From Sphaerimonospora mesophila NBRC 14179 = JCM 3151 (GTDB taxonomy: Bacteria > Actinomycetota > Actinomycetes > Streptosporangiales > Streptosporangiaceae): 47,782 nucleotides of DNA. Position numbers and translations under genes: made by a program. The stretch spans positions 1 to 47,782 of the forward strand of contig BCRI01000050.1 of the NCBI GenBank assembly GCA_001552515.1. Direction: 5' to 3'. This document shows, one piece after another, positions 27,824 through 35,496 of the stretch. The notes under the pieces were generated by a model. It worked only from the letters and a program-made list of their open reading frames with translations. It was not told the origin of the DNA and did no database searches. The first letter of the stretch is position 1; every line of letters begins with the position of its first letter.

Positions 27824-28245
27824 CCCGGCTCCTTCTCCGGTCTCCAGGCGAGGGGGCATGGCCTGCGGCCACCGCTTGATCGTTGATTGTCAGCACGACA
27901 CTCGATGATCGCGGTGGCCGTACCCGTCCCTACCGGCAAGTCTGCAATCGCCGCGATCTCGGCTGGGTGGCCATGGCCACCGGCGCTGCTCCCAGTGGGC
28001 CCGGGCGAGTTCATGGAGAATGCGCATGCAGCGATCTTGACCAGCGGCGGCGGGGCCCGCCACCGGATCGTGGCCGGCCTGCCGTCGCCGCGGCAGCCGG
28101 TTCACGCCTGCAGGCGAGAGCCCGCCCGTGCCGCCGGGGACGCTCCAGCACGGGCACGACGTCCCGGACGACGGGTCGGTGCAGGTAGGGCGAGGGGAGC
28201 ACCCCGCTGATCTTCAGTCCGCGCCGCCGCCTGAATCTGAGCAGC

Positions 28246-28794
28246 TCAGTCGGCGTGGCCGTCGAACAGCGCCCACACGATCTTGCCATCGCCGGTGAGG
28301 ATCCAGCCCCATGCGATGCTCAGCGCGTCGACCAGGTGGAGGCCCCGGCCGGTCTCCGTCGACAGATCGCACTCCCGGCTCAGTGCCGGAACCCGCTCGC
28401 TGGCGTCGCCGACGCCGACGCCGATATGAAAGCGGCCCGTCACATCCACGTGGTTCACCAACCACAACAGGATGGGCGGGCCGTCGGGATCGCGGCGTTG
28501 GGAATCGCGACACTGTGAATCTTGGTGCTGCGAACATCGGGGTGCGTGCCGGAGCGCGTTCGTCACCAGCTCGGACACGACGACCAGCGCGTCGGGGACG
28601 AGCCGCGGGAAACCCCACGCGCGCAGCGTCTCGGCGGTGAAGTCCCGGGCGACGGCGGGGGAAACGCTTCCGGCCGGAAGCGCGCACACGACCGACGGCG
28701 GAACCGGCAGATCCGGGAAGTCGTCCTGCTCGAACATCGTGGTCAGCCATGAAGGTGCTGTCGCTGCTCCCGGCCCTGCCAGATCTGCGGTCAT
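28246..28794 (-). CDS. ATP-binding anti-sigma-factor-type kinase (RsbW/SpoIIAB-like)
   Basis: A 182-residue single HATPase_c domain. The N-box appears as VVVSELVTNALRHA (about 71-84), the G1-type segment as GVGVGDASERVP, and the G2 box as ETGRGLHLVDALS before AWGWIL. This is the small stand-alone kinase class that inhibits sigma factors or serves in partner-switching; actinomycetes have many. An insert rich in Gln/Asp/Ser/Arg (about 88-104) interrupts the domain after the N-box. ATG 28794 has GAGGGA six bases upstream. A strong palindrome lies about 80-95 bases upstream of its start. Confidence 0.83.
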   Translation of the reverse strand: MTADLAGPGAATAPSWLTTMFEQDDFPDLPVPPSVVCALPAGSVSPAVARDFTAETLRAWGFPRLVPDALVVVSELVTNALRHAPRCSQHQDSQCRDSQRRDPDGPPILLWLVNHVDVTGRFHIGVGVGDASERVPALSRECDLSTETGRGLHLVDALSIAWGWILTGDGKIVWALFDGHAD

Positions 28795-28871
28795 CGCCGT
28801 TCCCTCAGGTCGTCACCCGTCACCTCATGTGAGCTTCCCTTCATCGTGTATCTTGCCCTGACCCTTGCGTA

Positions 28872-28887
28872 TGCAAGCGCGCTTGCA
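28872..28887. promoter_or_regulatory. perfect 16-bp palindrome, LacI-type operator candidate
   Basis: TGCAAGCGCGCTTGCA is perfectly symmetric. Outer TTGC (28865-28868) and GCAA (28891-28894) continue the symmetry across a 3-base step on each side, so the dyad spans about 30 bases. It lies between the 3' end of the LysR gene and the ATPase gene (both minus). The form resembles LacI/GalR-family operators, but no such regulator is encoded in the window. It could also serve as a terminator for the LysR gene. Confidence 0.55.
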
Positions 28888-28900
28888 CGTGCAATTGTCA

Positions 28901-29806
28901 TCACTCAGGCATCGCGGCGAAGAACGCCGCACACGTCTCGGCGAAGGCCGCCGCGCGGGCCGTGGGCCGTACACCGCGCACCGAGGCCAGCACGACGTCG
29001 AGCGGCGGCACCTCGTCGCTGATCGGCACGCTGACCACCCGGCCGCCGTCGTAGGTCTGATCGGTCGCGGCCTGCTGGGTGAGGATCGAGTAACCGTGCC
29101 CGCCGGCCACCAACGACCTGGCCGTCTCGAAGCTCGACGTGCGGAACCGCACCCGGGGTTCGCTGGCGTAGAGCGTGCGGAAGTAGTCGCGGCTGCGCGG
29201 CAGGTCCAGCAGGATCATCGGCTCCCCCGCCAGGTCGGCCAGGGACACCGCCTCCGCCTCGGCGAGCCGGTGCCCCGGCGGCAGCAGCGCGTGCGGCCTG
29301 GCCTGGGTGAGCAGCCGGAGGTCGAGATCGAGGGCGAGGTCGGTCGCGTAGACCAGGGCGGCCTCGCACCGGCCGTCGAGCAGGGCGGCCTCCATGGCGG
29401 AGATCTCCCCCTCGATCACGGTGACCCGGACGCCGGGGAACCGGCCGGCGAACTCGCGCAGCAGCCGGGACAGGTAGAACGGCGCGAGCGCGGTCAGGCA
29501 GCCGACGGACAGCTCCCCGGTCAGCGAGCCGGCTAGCCCACGCGCCGACTGGGCCAGCGCGGCGGCGTGTGACAGGAATTCACGGGCCTCCACGAGGAAC
29601 CGCTCCCCCGAACGGGTGAGCGACAGCCCCCTGGCATGATGGCGGATCAGCAGCTGGACGCCGAGTTCCCGCTCGACCTGGGCGATGGCGGCCGAGATCG
29701 CCGACTGCGCCACCATCAGCTCCCTGCTGGCCGCGGTCATGCTGCCGAGCTCGGCCGCCGTCACGAAGTAACGCAGCTGGACGAGTGTGAAGTTGACGTC
29801 CGCCAC
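28901..29806 (-). CDS. LysR-family transcriptional regulator
   Basis: A 301-residue LTTR. The N-terminal winged helix-turn-helix reads LVQLRYFVTAAELGSMTAA and AQSAISAAIAQVERELGVQL, followed by the linker helix and a type-2 periplasmic-binding-like effector domain (SVGCLTALAPFYLSRLL, MILLDLPRSRDYFR). GTG 29806 gives the expected N-terminus. LysR regulators are often divergent from their target, but here the upstream neighbour is the exporter pair on the same strand with an 89-base gap, so the target is unclear. Confidence 0.9.
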   Translation of the reverse strand: MADVNFTLVQLRYFVTAAELGSMTAASRELMVAQSAISAAIAQVERELGVQLLIRHHARGLSLTRSGERFLVEAREFLSHAAALAQSARGLAGSLTGELSVGCLTALAPFYLSRLLREFAGRFPGVRVTVIEGEISAMEAALLDGRCEAALVYATDLALDLDLRLLTQARPHALLPPGHRLAEAEAVSLADLAGEPMILLDLPRSRDYFRTLYASEPRVRFRTSSFETARSLVAGGHGYSILTQQAATDQTYDGGRVVSVPISDEVPPLDVVLASVRGVRPTARAAAFAETCAAFFAAMPE

Positions 29807-29895
29807 GCAACCATTGTGACCGCCTCAGTCGTGTACGCGCTGCCGCAACCGGAAGGAAGTTCGCGTGGTTTTCCGCTGACTTTCCGCGCCGATGA

Positions 29896-30651
29896 TCAGG
29901 AGTTTTCCCGCTGGAAGATCCGGGTGCCCATGGCGACCGCGATGACGACGAAAGCCGACGTCACGAGCACGCCCCACAGAACGTCAGGCGAGGCGTAAGC
30001 TCCGGCGAACAGCGCACGCAGCGCCTCGACCGCGTACCGGAACGGCGTGAGCCGGGAGACCACGTCCAGCCACGCGGGCGCGAGGGACATCGGCAGCAGC
30101 GCCCCCGACAGCAGCATGAGCGGGATCGCCACGGTGGACATCACCGGCGCGAACAGCTCCTGCTTGATCGTGAGGGCGGCCGCGTACGACAGCGAGGCCA
30201 TGCCGACCGACAGGACGACCATGAGCAGCAGGCCGAGCAGCACGCCGGGAAGCGGCGCCCGCAGCCCCAGGAAGAACCCCGCCGCGATGATGACCACGGC
30301 CTGGACGAGCAGCACGAGGCCGTCCTTGAACACCCGGCCGAGCAGCAGCGCGACCCGGCTCGCCGGGGTGACCCTGAGCCGCTCCAACACGCCGAACCGC
30401 TGGTCGAACACGATGGTGAAGCCCACCATCCCGGCGCTCATCAGCCCGAGCTGGACGAGCAGGCCGGGAACGAGCACGGCCCACGACCCGACGCCGCTGC
30501 GGTCGAACAGCGGACCGAACAGCACGAGGTAGAGGAACGGCTGCACGGCGCCGAAGACGATCGCGAACCTGTTCTTGAGGGTGCCGCGCAGGTGGTAGCC
30601 GATCAGCGCGGCCAGCGTGTGCGCGGTGGTCGGCCCGGTGAGTGTGGTCAT
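29896..30651 (-). CDS. ABC-2 type exporter permease (DrrB-like)
   Basis: A 251-residue integral membrane protein with six hydrophobic segments and the ABC-2 signature in LTPFRYAVEALRALF (about 206-220), preceded by LPMSLAPAWLDVVSRL. It is the membrane half of a drug or lipid exporter. Its ATG overlaps the stop of the ATPase gene as ATGA, so the two are co-translated. The pair is probably repressed by the divergent TetR regulator. Confidence 0.9.
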   Translation of the reverse strand: MTTLTGPTTAHTLAALIGYHLRGTLKNRFAIVFGAVQPFLYLVLFGPLFDRSGVGSWAVLVPGLLVQLGLMSAGMVGFTIVFDQRFGVLERLRVTPASRVALLLGRVFKDGLVLLVQAVVIIAAGFFLGLRAPLPGVLLGLLLMVVLSVGMASLSYAAALTIKQELFAPVMSTVAIPLMLLSGALLPMSLAPAWLDVVSRLTPFRYAVEALRALFAGAYASPDVLWGVLVTSAFVVIAVAMGTRIFQRENS

Positions 30652-31391
30652 GCCGCGGCTCCCTCACGCGGTTCCCGGCCGGTGACCGAGAGGAAGACGT
30701 CGTCGAGCGTGGCGGCGCCGTACGCCGACTTGAGCTCGCGCGGCGTGCCCGAGGCGACGATCCGGCCGTGGTCGACGATGAGGACCCGATCGCACAGCGC
30801 GTCGGCCTCCTCCAGGTAGTGCGTCGTCAGGAACACGGTCAGGCCGTCCTGCTCGCGCCGGCGCCGTACGCGTTCCCACAGGTCGGCCCGGCTCTGCGGG
30901 TCGAGCCCGGTCGTGGGCTCGTCGAGGAAGAGCAGGTCCGGCCGGTGGAGCAGGCCCATCGCGATGTCCAGCCGCCGCTTCTGGCCCCCGGACAGCGACG
31001 CGGCGATCCGCCGCTCCACCCCGCTCAGGTCCAGCTCGGCCAGCAGGCGGGTCACCCGTTCCCCGGCCTCGGTACGGCGCATGCCGTACAGGCGGGCCTG
31101 GAGCTCTAGCTCCTCCCCCACGGGCGAGAACGGCCCGATCATGCCGCCCTGGGCGACGTAGCCGATGTGCCGCCGGACGTCCGCGGGGTCGGCGAGCAGG
31201 TCGCATCCGGCGACGGCGGCCGTGCCCGATGTCGGCCGGAGCAGGGTGGTCAGCATTCGCATCGTCGTGGTCTTGCCGGCCCCGTTCGGCCCGAGAAGAC
31301 CGACGATCTCCCCGGCCGACACGTCGAGATCGATGCCGCGCACGGCTTCGACGTCGCCGAACGTCTTGGTGAGTCCTCTGGCGTGAATCAT
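30648..31391 (-). CDS. ABC exporter ATP-binding protein (DrrA-like)
   Basis: A 247-residue nucleotide-binding subunit. Walker A is GPNGAGKTT (about 34-42), the Q-loop lies in YVAQGG, the signature is LSGGQKRRLDIA, Walker B is LLFLDEPTTGLD and the H-loop is LTTHYLEEADALC. The short C-terminal extension after residue 225 (LDDVFLSVTGRE) is characteristic of the DrrA subgroup that exports drugs with a DrrB partner. Start at ATG 31391, directly at the edge of the divergent operator region. Confidence 0.93.
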   Translation of the reverse strand: MIHARGLTKTFGDVEAVRGIDLDVSAGEIVGLLGPNGAGKTTTMRMLTTLLRPTSGTAAVAGCDLLADPADVRRHIGYVAQGGMIGPFSPVGEELELQARLYGMRRTEAGERVTRLLAELDLSGVERRIAASLSGGQKRRLDIAMGLLHRPDLLFLDEPTTGLDPQSRADLWERVRRRREQDGLTVFLTTHYLEEADALCDRVLIVDHGRIVASGTPRELKSAYGAATLDDVFLSVTGREPREGAAA

Positions 31392-31400
31392 GATTGGTAG

Positions 31401-31424
31401 AGTAACACCAAATTTGGAGTCACT
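31401..31424. promoter_or_regulatory. TetR-type operator in the divergent exporter/regulator promoter
   Basis: Half-sites AGTAACACCAAA and TTTGGAGTCACT form a 24-bp near-perfect palindrome (10 of 12 positions symmetric). It starts 10 bases upstream of the exporter start and lies 32 bases before the TetR start. Size, symmetry and position are those of a TetR operator controlling both transcripts. Confidence 0.72.
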
Positions 31425-31455
31425 GAAAAATTGTTGCGACCCTTAGAATGTCCGC

Positions 31456-32100
31456 ATGGAGGGCCTGCGTGAACGGAAGAAGCGGGAGACCCGGCAGCGC
31501 ATCGCCGACATCGCGATGGGGCTGTTCCTGCAGCGGGGATTCGACGACGTGACCGTGGCCGAGGTGGCGCGGGCCGCCGACGTGTCCGTCAACACGGTCT
31601 TCAACTACTTCCACACCAAGGAGGACCTGTTCCTCGACCGGAGCGAGGACGTCGAAAACCTGCTGGCGCGGGTGATCCTCGACCGGCGGCCCGGCGAGTC
31701 GGCCGTCGGGGCGGTGCGCCGCGACTTCTTCGAGTCCCTGCGCGACGGCGACTGGCGGTACGGCATGCACGAGGGCGCCGACCTGTTCACCCGGCGCGTC
31801 CGGGAGAGCGCCGCCCTGCAGGCCCGCCTGAGCCTGATGACCCGCCGCCGGGAGGAGCTGCTCGCCGAGGCGCTCGCCGACGAGACCGACGCCGACCCCG
31901 ACGACGTCACGCCCTGGCTGGTGGCGGCCCAGATCTGCTCGGTGGTCACCACCCTGACCCGCCACTTCGCGGTCCGCAGGATGGCCGGGGAGGACGGCGA
32001 TCGGATCGTCTCCGACATCCGGGCCCAGGCCGAGATCGCCTTCGACCTGCTCGAGCACGGAGTCGGCGACTACGCGCTACGTCCCGCCACGGACGGGTGA
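31456..32100 (+). CDS. TetR-family regulator of the divergent ABC exporter
   Basis: A 214-residue repressor. The N-terminal helix-turn-helix is clear: RQRIADIAMGLFLQRGFDDVTV, then VARAADVSVNTVFNYFHTKEDLF (positions about 14-57). The rest is the ligand-binding helical domain. Divergence from the DrrAB-like operon with a 24-bp palindrome between them makes local, probably ligand-relieved, repression likely. The ligand is unknown. Confidence 0.9.
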   Translation: MEGLRERKKRETRQRIADIAMGLFLQRGFDDVTVAEVARAADVSVNTVFNYFHTKEDLFLDRSEDVENLLARVILDRRPGESAVGAVRRDFFESLRDGDWRYGMHEGADLFTRRVRESAALQARLSLMTRRREELLAEALADETDADPDDVTPWLVAAQICSVVTTLTRHFAVRRMAGEDGDRIVSDIRAQAEIAFDLLEHGVGDYALRPATDG

Positions 32101-32161
32101 AGCGGCCGCGGCGCCGCCGCCGCGTGACGTGCAGCGGACGGCGGACCGGTATACAGGTCCC

Positions 32162-32623
32162 GTGAAGGTGGACGAGCTGGACCGCGCCATCATCAGGGCT
32201 CTCGTAGAGGACGCGCGCGCGACATATGCCGAGATAGGCAGCCAGGTCGGGCTGTCGGCTCCGGCGGTCAAACGCCGCGTCGACCGGTTGGTCGCGACCG
32301 GCGCGATCACCGGCTTCAGCGCCCGGGTCGAGCCGTCGGCCCTCGGCTGGACGACCGAGGCGTACGTCGAGCTGTACTGCCGCGGCAAGACCTCGCCGGC
32401 GGAGATCGGAGCGGCCGCCGCCCGGCACCCGGAGGTCGTCTCGGCCTGCACGGTCACCGGCGAGGCGGACGCCCTGCTGCACATCCGCGCGACCGACGTA
32501 CGCCATGTGGAGCGCGTCATCGAGCGCATCGCGGCCGAGCCGTTCGTCGTGCGGACCAAGAGCTCGATCGTCCTGTCCCGTCTGATCAGCGGGACCCACC
32601 ACCACCCCGCGCCCCCGGGTTAA
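32162..32623 (+). CDS. Lrp/AsnC-family regulator of the ddaH-rocD operon
   Basis: A 153-residue regulator. The N-terminal helix-turn-helix is LDRAIIRALVEDARATYAEIG and LSAPAVKRRVDRLVATGAI; the C-terminal RAM/ActD ligand domain is AYVELYCRG to the LIS end. GTG 32162 is chosen since the family begins almost directly with the DELDRAII segment. It is followed by ddaH-rocD in the same direction after 130 bases, so it probably senses arginine or ornithine and controls that operon. Confidence 0.88.
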   Translation: MKVDELDRAIIRALVEDARATYAEIGSQVGLSAPAVKRRVDRLVATGAITGFSARVEPSALGWTTEAYVELYCRGKTSPAEIGAAAARHPEVVSACTVTGEADALLHIRATDVRHVERVIERIAAEPFVVRTKSSIVLSRLISGTHHHPAPPG

Positions 32624-32641
32624 CGGATCGCCGAAATTCGG

Positions 32642-32675
32642 CCGAAGACGCAACCGATCCACCCGAAGGCGCAAC
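32642..32675. promoter_or_regulatory. 21-bp-phased direct repeats upstream of ddaH
   Basis: CCGAAGACGCAAC (32642-32654) and CCGAAGGCGCAAC (32663-32675) are spaced by exactly 21 bases, two helical turns, placing both on one face. A 6-1-6 palindrome GCCGAAATTCGGC (32630-32642) abuts the first copy. Phased sites are expected for an Lrp-type octamer. Inference from position next to the Lrp gene. Confidence 0.5.
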
Positions 32676-32684
32676 GAGCACCCA

Positions 32685-32713
32685 TTGGCCCCACGGCCCC
32701 GGATTCCTAACCT
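32685..32713 (+). promoter_or_regulatory. promoter of the ddaH-rocD operon
   Basis: TTGGCC (-35, 32685-32690) and TAACCT (-10, 32708-32713) are separated by 17 bases. The predicted start of transcription near 32720 falls inside GATCCGTTA (32717-32725), which is the exact inverted copy of TAACGGATC at 32621-32629. The two 9-mers thus flank the promoter and the phased repeats. Confidence 0.5.
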
Positions 32714-32753
32714 GAAGATCCGTTAGCTGAGGTGTTTTTCGGATGGAGTCTGA

Positions 32754-33590
32754 ATGTCACTCGCGCCATCGGCTGAGATCTCGCGCAGCGACCGTACGAG
32801 CACGGCTCGGCACTACCTGATGTGCCGGCCGGAGTTCTTCACGGTCTCCTACTCCATCAACCCGTGGATGGACCCCGGCGAGGGGACCGACACGGCGAGA
32901 GCCGTAGGGCAGTGGGAGAGCCTGCGGCAGGCGTACGAGAGCCTCGGGCACCGGGTGAGCCTGATCGACCCCATCGAGGGCCTGCCGGACATGGTGTTCG
33001 CCGCCAACGGCGCGCTCGTCGTCGAGGGAAGGGTCTACGGGGCGAAGTTCGCCCACGCAGAGCGGGCCGCCGAGGGCCCGGCCTACCTCGACTGGTTCAT
33101 CCGGCGGGGCTACGAGACGCTGGCGCCGTCCTTCACCAACGAGGGCGAGGGCGACTACCTGACGCTCGACGACGTGATCCTCGCCGGCACCGGGTTCCGT
33201 ACGGACGTCGCCTCCCACATGGAGGCCCAGGAGTTCCTGGGCCGCCCGGTCGTCACGTTGCGGCTGGTGGACCCCAGGTTCTATCACCTCGACACGGCGC
33301 TGTTCCCGTTGGACGGCCACAACGTGGCGTACTACCCTGGAGCGTTCTCGGCCGGCAGCCTGCGCGTGCTGCAGCGGCTGTTCCCCGACGCCGTCATCGC
33401 CTCGGCCGCCGACGCGGAGGTGCTCGGCCTCAACGCGGTCAGCGACGGGCGGAACGTGGTCGTCAACGCCGAGGCGACCGGGCTCATCCTGGAGCTCAAG
33501 CGCCGGGGCTTCGAAGTCGTCCCCGTGGACCTGAGCGAGTTGCGCAAGTCCGGCGGGGGTCCCAAGTGCTGCACCCTGGAGATCCGGTGA
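32754..33590 (+). CDS. ddaH: dimethylargininase-type amidinohydrolase
   Basis: A 278-residue member of the guanidine-group-modifying superfamily. It begins with the typical MCRPEFFTVSYSINPWM. The catalytic His lies in RFYHLDTALF (about 180), the Glu/Asp substrate residues in FTNEGEGDYL, and the nucleophilic Cys in GGGPKCCTLEI (272/273) at the C-terminus. Enzymes of this group hydrolyse methylated arginine to citrulline, or arginine in related branches. Genetic coupling to rocD by a GTGA stop-start overlap makes a role in arginine/methylarginine use likely. Confidence 0.88.
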   Translation: MSLAPSAEISRSDRTSTARHYLMCRPEFFTVSYSINPWMDPGEGTDTARAVGQWESLRQAYESLGHRVSLIDPIEGLPDMVFAANGALVVEGRVYGAKFAHAERAAEGPAYLDWFIRRGYETLAPSFTNEGEGDYLTLDDVILAGTGFRTDVASHMEAQEFLGRPVVTLRLVDPRFYHLDTALFPLDGHNVAYYPGAFSAGSLRVLQRLFPDAVIASAADAEVLGLNAVSDGRNVVVNAEATGLILELKRRGFEVVPVDLSELRKSGGGPKCCTLEIR

Positions 33591-34801
33591 ACACTCCTTC
33601 CAACGCCGAAGACTTCATCCGCATCAGCGAGACCCGCGGTGCGCACAACTATCACCCGCTGCCCGTCGTGCTCCACTCCGCCGAGGGCGCCTGGGTGACC
33701 GACGTGGCCGGCCGGCGCTTCCTCGACTGCCTGGCCGGATATTCGTCGCTGAACTTCGGCCACGGCAACCCCACCATCCTAGCCGCCGCACGCGAACAGC
33801 TCGACCGGCTGACGCTGACCAGCCGGGCGTTCTTCCACGACCGGTTCGCCGAGTTCGCCACGGCCCTGGCCGACCTGTGCCGCAAGGACATGATCCTGCC
33901 GATGAACACCGGCGCCGAGGCCGTGGAGACCGCCATCAAGGTGGCGCGCAAGTGGGGCTACGAGGTCAAGGGCGTGGCCCCGGACCGGGCGAACATCGTC
34001 GTCATGGAGGACAACTTCCACGGCCGCACCACGACGATCGTCGGCTTCTCCACCGACCCGGACGCTCACGGGGGCTTCGGCCCCTTCACCCCCGGCTTCC
34101 GGATCGTCAAGTACGGCTCGGCCGAGGCGATCAGAGAGGCGATCGACGAGAACACGGTCGCCGTGCTCCTGGAGCCCATCCAGGGCGAGGCCGGCGTGCT
34201 GGTGCCGCCGGACGGCTATCTCGCCTCGGTCCGCGAGCTCTGCTCCGAGCAGGGGATCCTGTTCATCGCCGACGAGATCCAGTCGGGGCTCGGCCGCACC
34301 GGCGACACGTTCGCCTGCGACCACGAGGGGGTCGTGCCGGACATCTACGTCCTGGGCAAGGCCCTGGGCGGCGGGGTGGTCCCGGTCTCGGCCGTCGCCG
34401 CCGACGCCGACGTGCTCGGCGTCATCCGGCCCGGCCAGCACGGCTCGACGTTCGGCGGCAACCCGCTCGCCTGCGCGGTCGGCATCGCGGTCGTCGGGTT
34501 GCTGCGTACCGGCGAATATCAGGCACGGGCCCGCGAGCTGGGCGTTCTCCTGCACGAGCGGCTCGGCGAGCTGGTCGGCCGGGGCGTGGTGGCGGTGCGC
34601 GGGCGCGGCCTGTGGGCGGGCATCGACATCGACCCCGCCCTCGGCACCGGCCGCCAGATCAGCGAGGCGCTCATGCGCCGGGGCGTGCTGGCCAAGGACA
34701 CCCACGGTTCGACGATCCGGCTCGCGCCGCCCCTCGTCGTCTCCCGCGAGGACCTGTCCTGGGCGGTCGATCGGCTGGCGGAGGCGCTGAAGGAGTTCTG
34801 A
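33587..34801 (+). CDS. rocD: ornithine aminotransferase
   Basis: A 404-residue class III PLP aminotransferase converting ornithine and 2-oxoglutarate to glutamate semialdehyde and glutamate. Visible: MNTGAEAVETAIK, the NFHGRTTT turn, LEPIQGEAGV, FIADEIQSGLGRTG with the cofactor Asp, the Schiff-base Lys in LGKALGGG and GSTFGGNPLAC. The GTG start overlaps the ddaH stop (GTGA). Product of the upstream enzyme branch feeds ornithine metabolism, so the two form one catabolic unit. The stop is followed at once by a 26-bp tandem repeat. Confidence 0.92.
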   Translation: MNTPSNAEDFIRISETRGAHNYHPLPVVLHSAEGAWVTDVAGRRFLDCLAGYSSLNFGHGNPTILAAAREQLDRLTLTSRAFFHDRFAEFATALADLCRKDMILPMNTGAEAVETAIKVARKWGYEVKGVAPDRANIVVMEDNFHGRTTTIVGFSTDPDAHGGFGPFTPGFRIVKYGSAEAIREAIDENTVAVLLEPIQGEAGVLVPPDGYLASVRELCSEQGILFIADEIQSGLGRTGDTFACDHEGVVPDIYVLGKALGGGVVPVSAVAADADVLGVIRPGQHGSTFGGNPLACAVGIAVVGLLRTGEYQARARELGVLLHERLGELVGRGVVAVRGRGLWAGIDIDPALGTGRQISEALMRRGVLAKDTHGSTIRLAPPLVVSREDLSWAVDRLAEALKEF

Positions 34802-34804
34802 CGG

Positions 34805-34856
34805 CGGCACCGGCCAGGATGGTACGGACCCGGCACCGGCCAGGATGGCGCGGACC
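34805..34856. repeat. 26-bp tandem duplication after rocD
   Basis: Two copies (34805-34830 and 34831-34856) differ at only two positions; each begins cggcaccggccaggatgg. They fill most of the 72 bases between the convergent rocD and MarR genes. No hairpin was evident. Probably a recent slippage duplication. Confidence 0.8.
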
Positions 34857-34873
34857 GGCGAGGGTGGTGCGGC

Positions 34874-35449
34874 CTATGGCTCGCCCTCCAGCGACCGCAC
34901 CAGCTGTTCCAGCTCGCGCATGAGCCGCTCGGTCCTGGCCGGGCCGTACGTCCCGAGGATCACCCGGTGGTGCTCGGCGATCCCCGCCTCCAGGCGGCCG
35001 AGCAGGTCGCTGCCCCGGCCCGCCAGCAGGACCACCACCTTGCGGCGGTCGACGGGGTCGCGCCCCCGGTAGACGAGGGCCCGGTCGACGAGCCGGTCGA
35101 CGGCCTTGGTGAGCGTGGGGTGCGGCATGAGCGCGGCCTCGGCGAGGTCGCCCATGGTGTGGCCGCGCCCGTCCGCGAGGGCCTGGAGGATGCGCCACTG
35201 CTCGACGGTGACCTCCTCCGCGGCGAGCGCGGCCGCCAGCCCCCGGTTGACGCCGCGCTCGGCGCGGCTCAGCAGATAGGCGAGCGAGGAGCCCAGCCCG
35301 GAGGAGCCCGGTCCGCTCGAGCCCGGTCCGGTCGAGCCGGATCCCGTTGCGCCTGGTCCGGTCGAGCCTGGCCCGGTCGAGCCGGGGTCGGCGGGCGCCG
35401 CCCGGGAGACTCCGGCGCCGTCGTCACCGTCGCGCCCGGCCGTCACCAT
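34874..35449 (-). CDS. MarR-family regulator with low-complexity N-terminus
   Basis: A 191-residue protein. Residues about 55-185 are a MarR winged helix: LSRAERGVNRGL, VTVEQWRILQALADG, DLAEAALMPHPTLTKAVDRL and the wing YRGRDPVDRRKVVVLL. Residues about 22-53 are a run of GSTGP/GSSGP pentapeptides encoded by a 15-bp minisatellite (35287-35390), probably disordered. ATG 35449 is the only start before the repeats. Internal starts are lacking near the domain, so the repeat is probably translated. It is divergent, with a 47-base gap, from the amide-sensor-like gene and may regulate it. Confidence 0.85.
   Translation of the reverse strand: MVTAGRDGDDGAGVSRAAPADPGSTGPGSTGPGATGSGSTGPGSSGPGSSGLGSSLAYLLSRAERGVNRGLAAALAAEEVTVEQWRILQALADGRGHTMGDLAEAALMPHPTLTKAVDRLVDRALVYRGRDPVDRRKVVVLLAGRGSDLLGRLEAGIAEHHRVILGTYGPARTERLMRELEQLVRSLEGEP
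35287..35390. repeat. 15-bp minisatellite inside the MarR gene
   Basis: About six to seven degenerate 15-bp units built on gtccggtcgagcc-type sequence encode the Gly-Ser/Thr-Gly-Pro repeats of the MarR N-terminus. Copy number should be variable between strains. Confidence 0.75.
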
Positions 35450-35496
35450 CGATTCATCCTTTCCCCGGCTGGTGCCGATGGACCATACTCTTCTCC

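Noticed and set aside
27824-28245. small frames on both strands between the DUF5941-like and ATPase genes
   Set aside because: None has a plausible start signal or family resemblance; Arg/Pro/Ala-rich composition in several frames suggests non-coding GC-rich DNA or an unrecognisable remnant.
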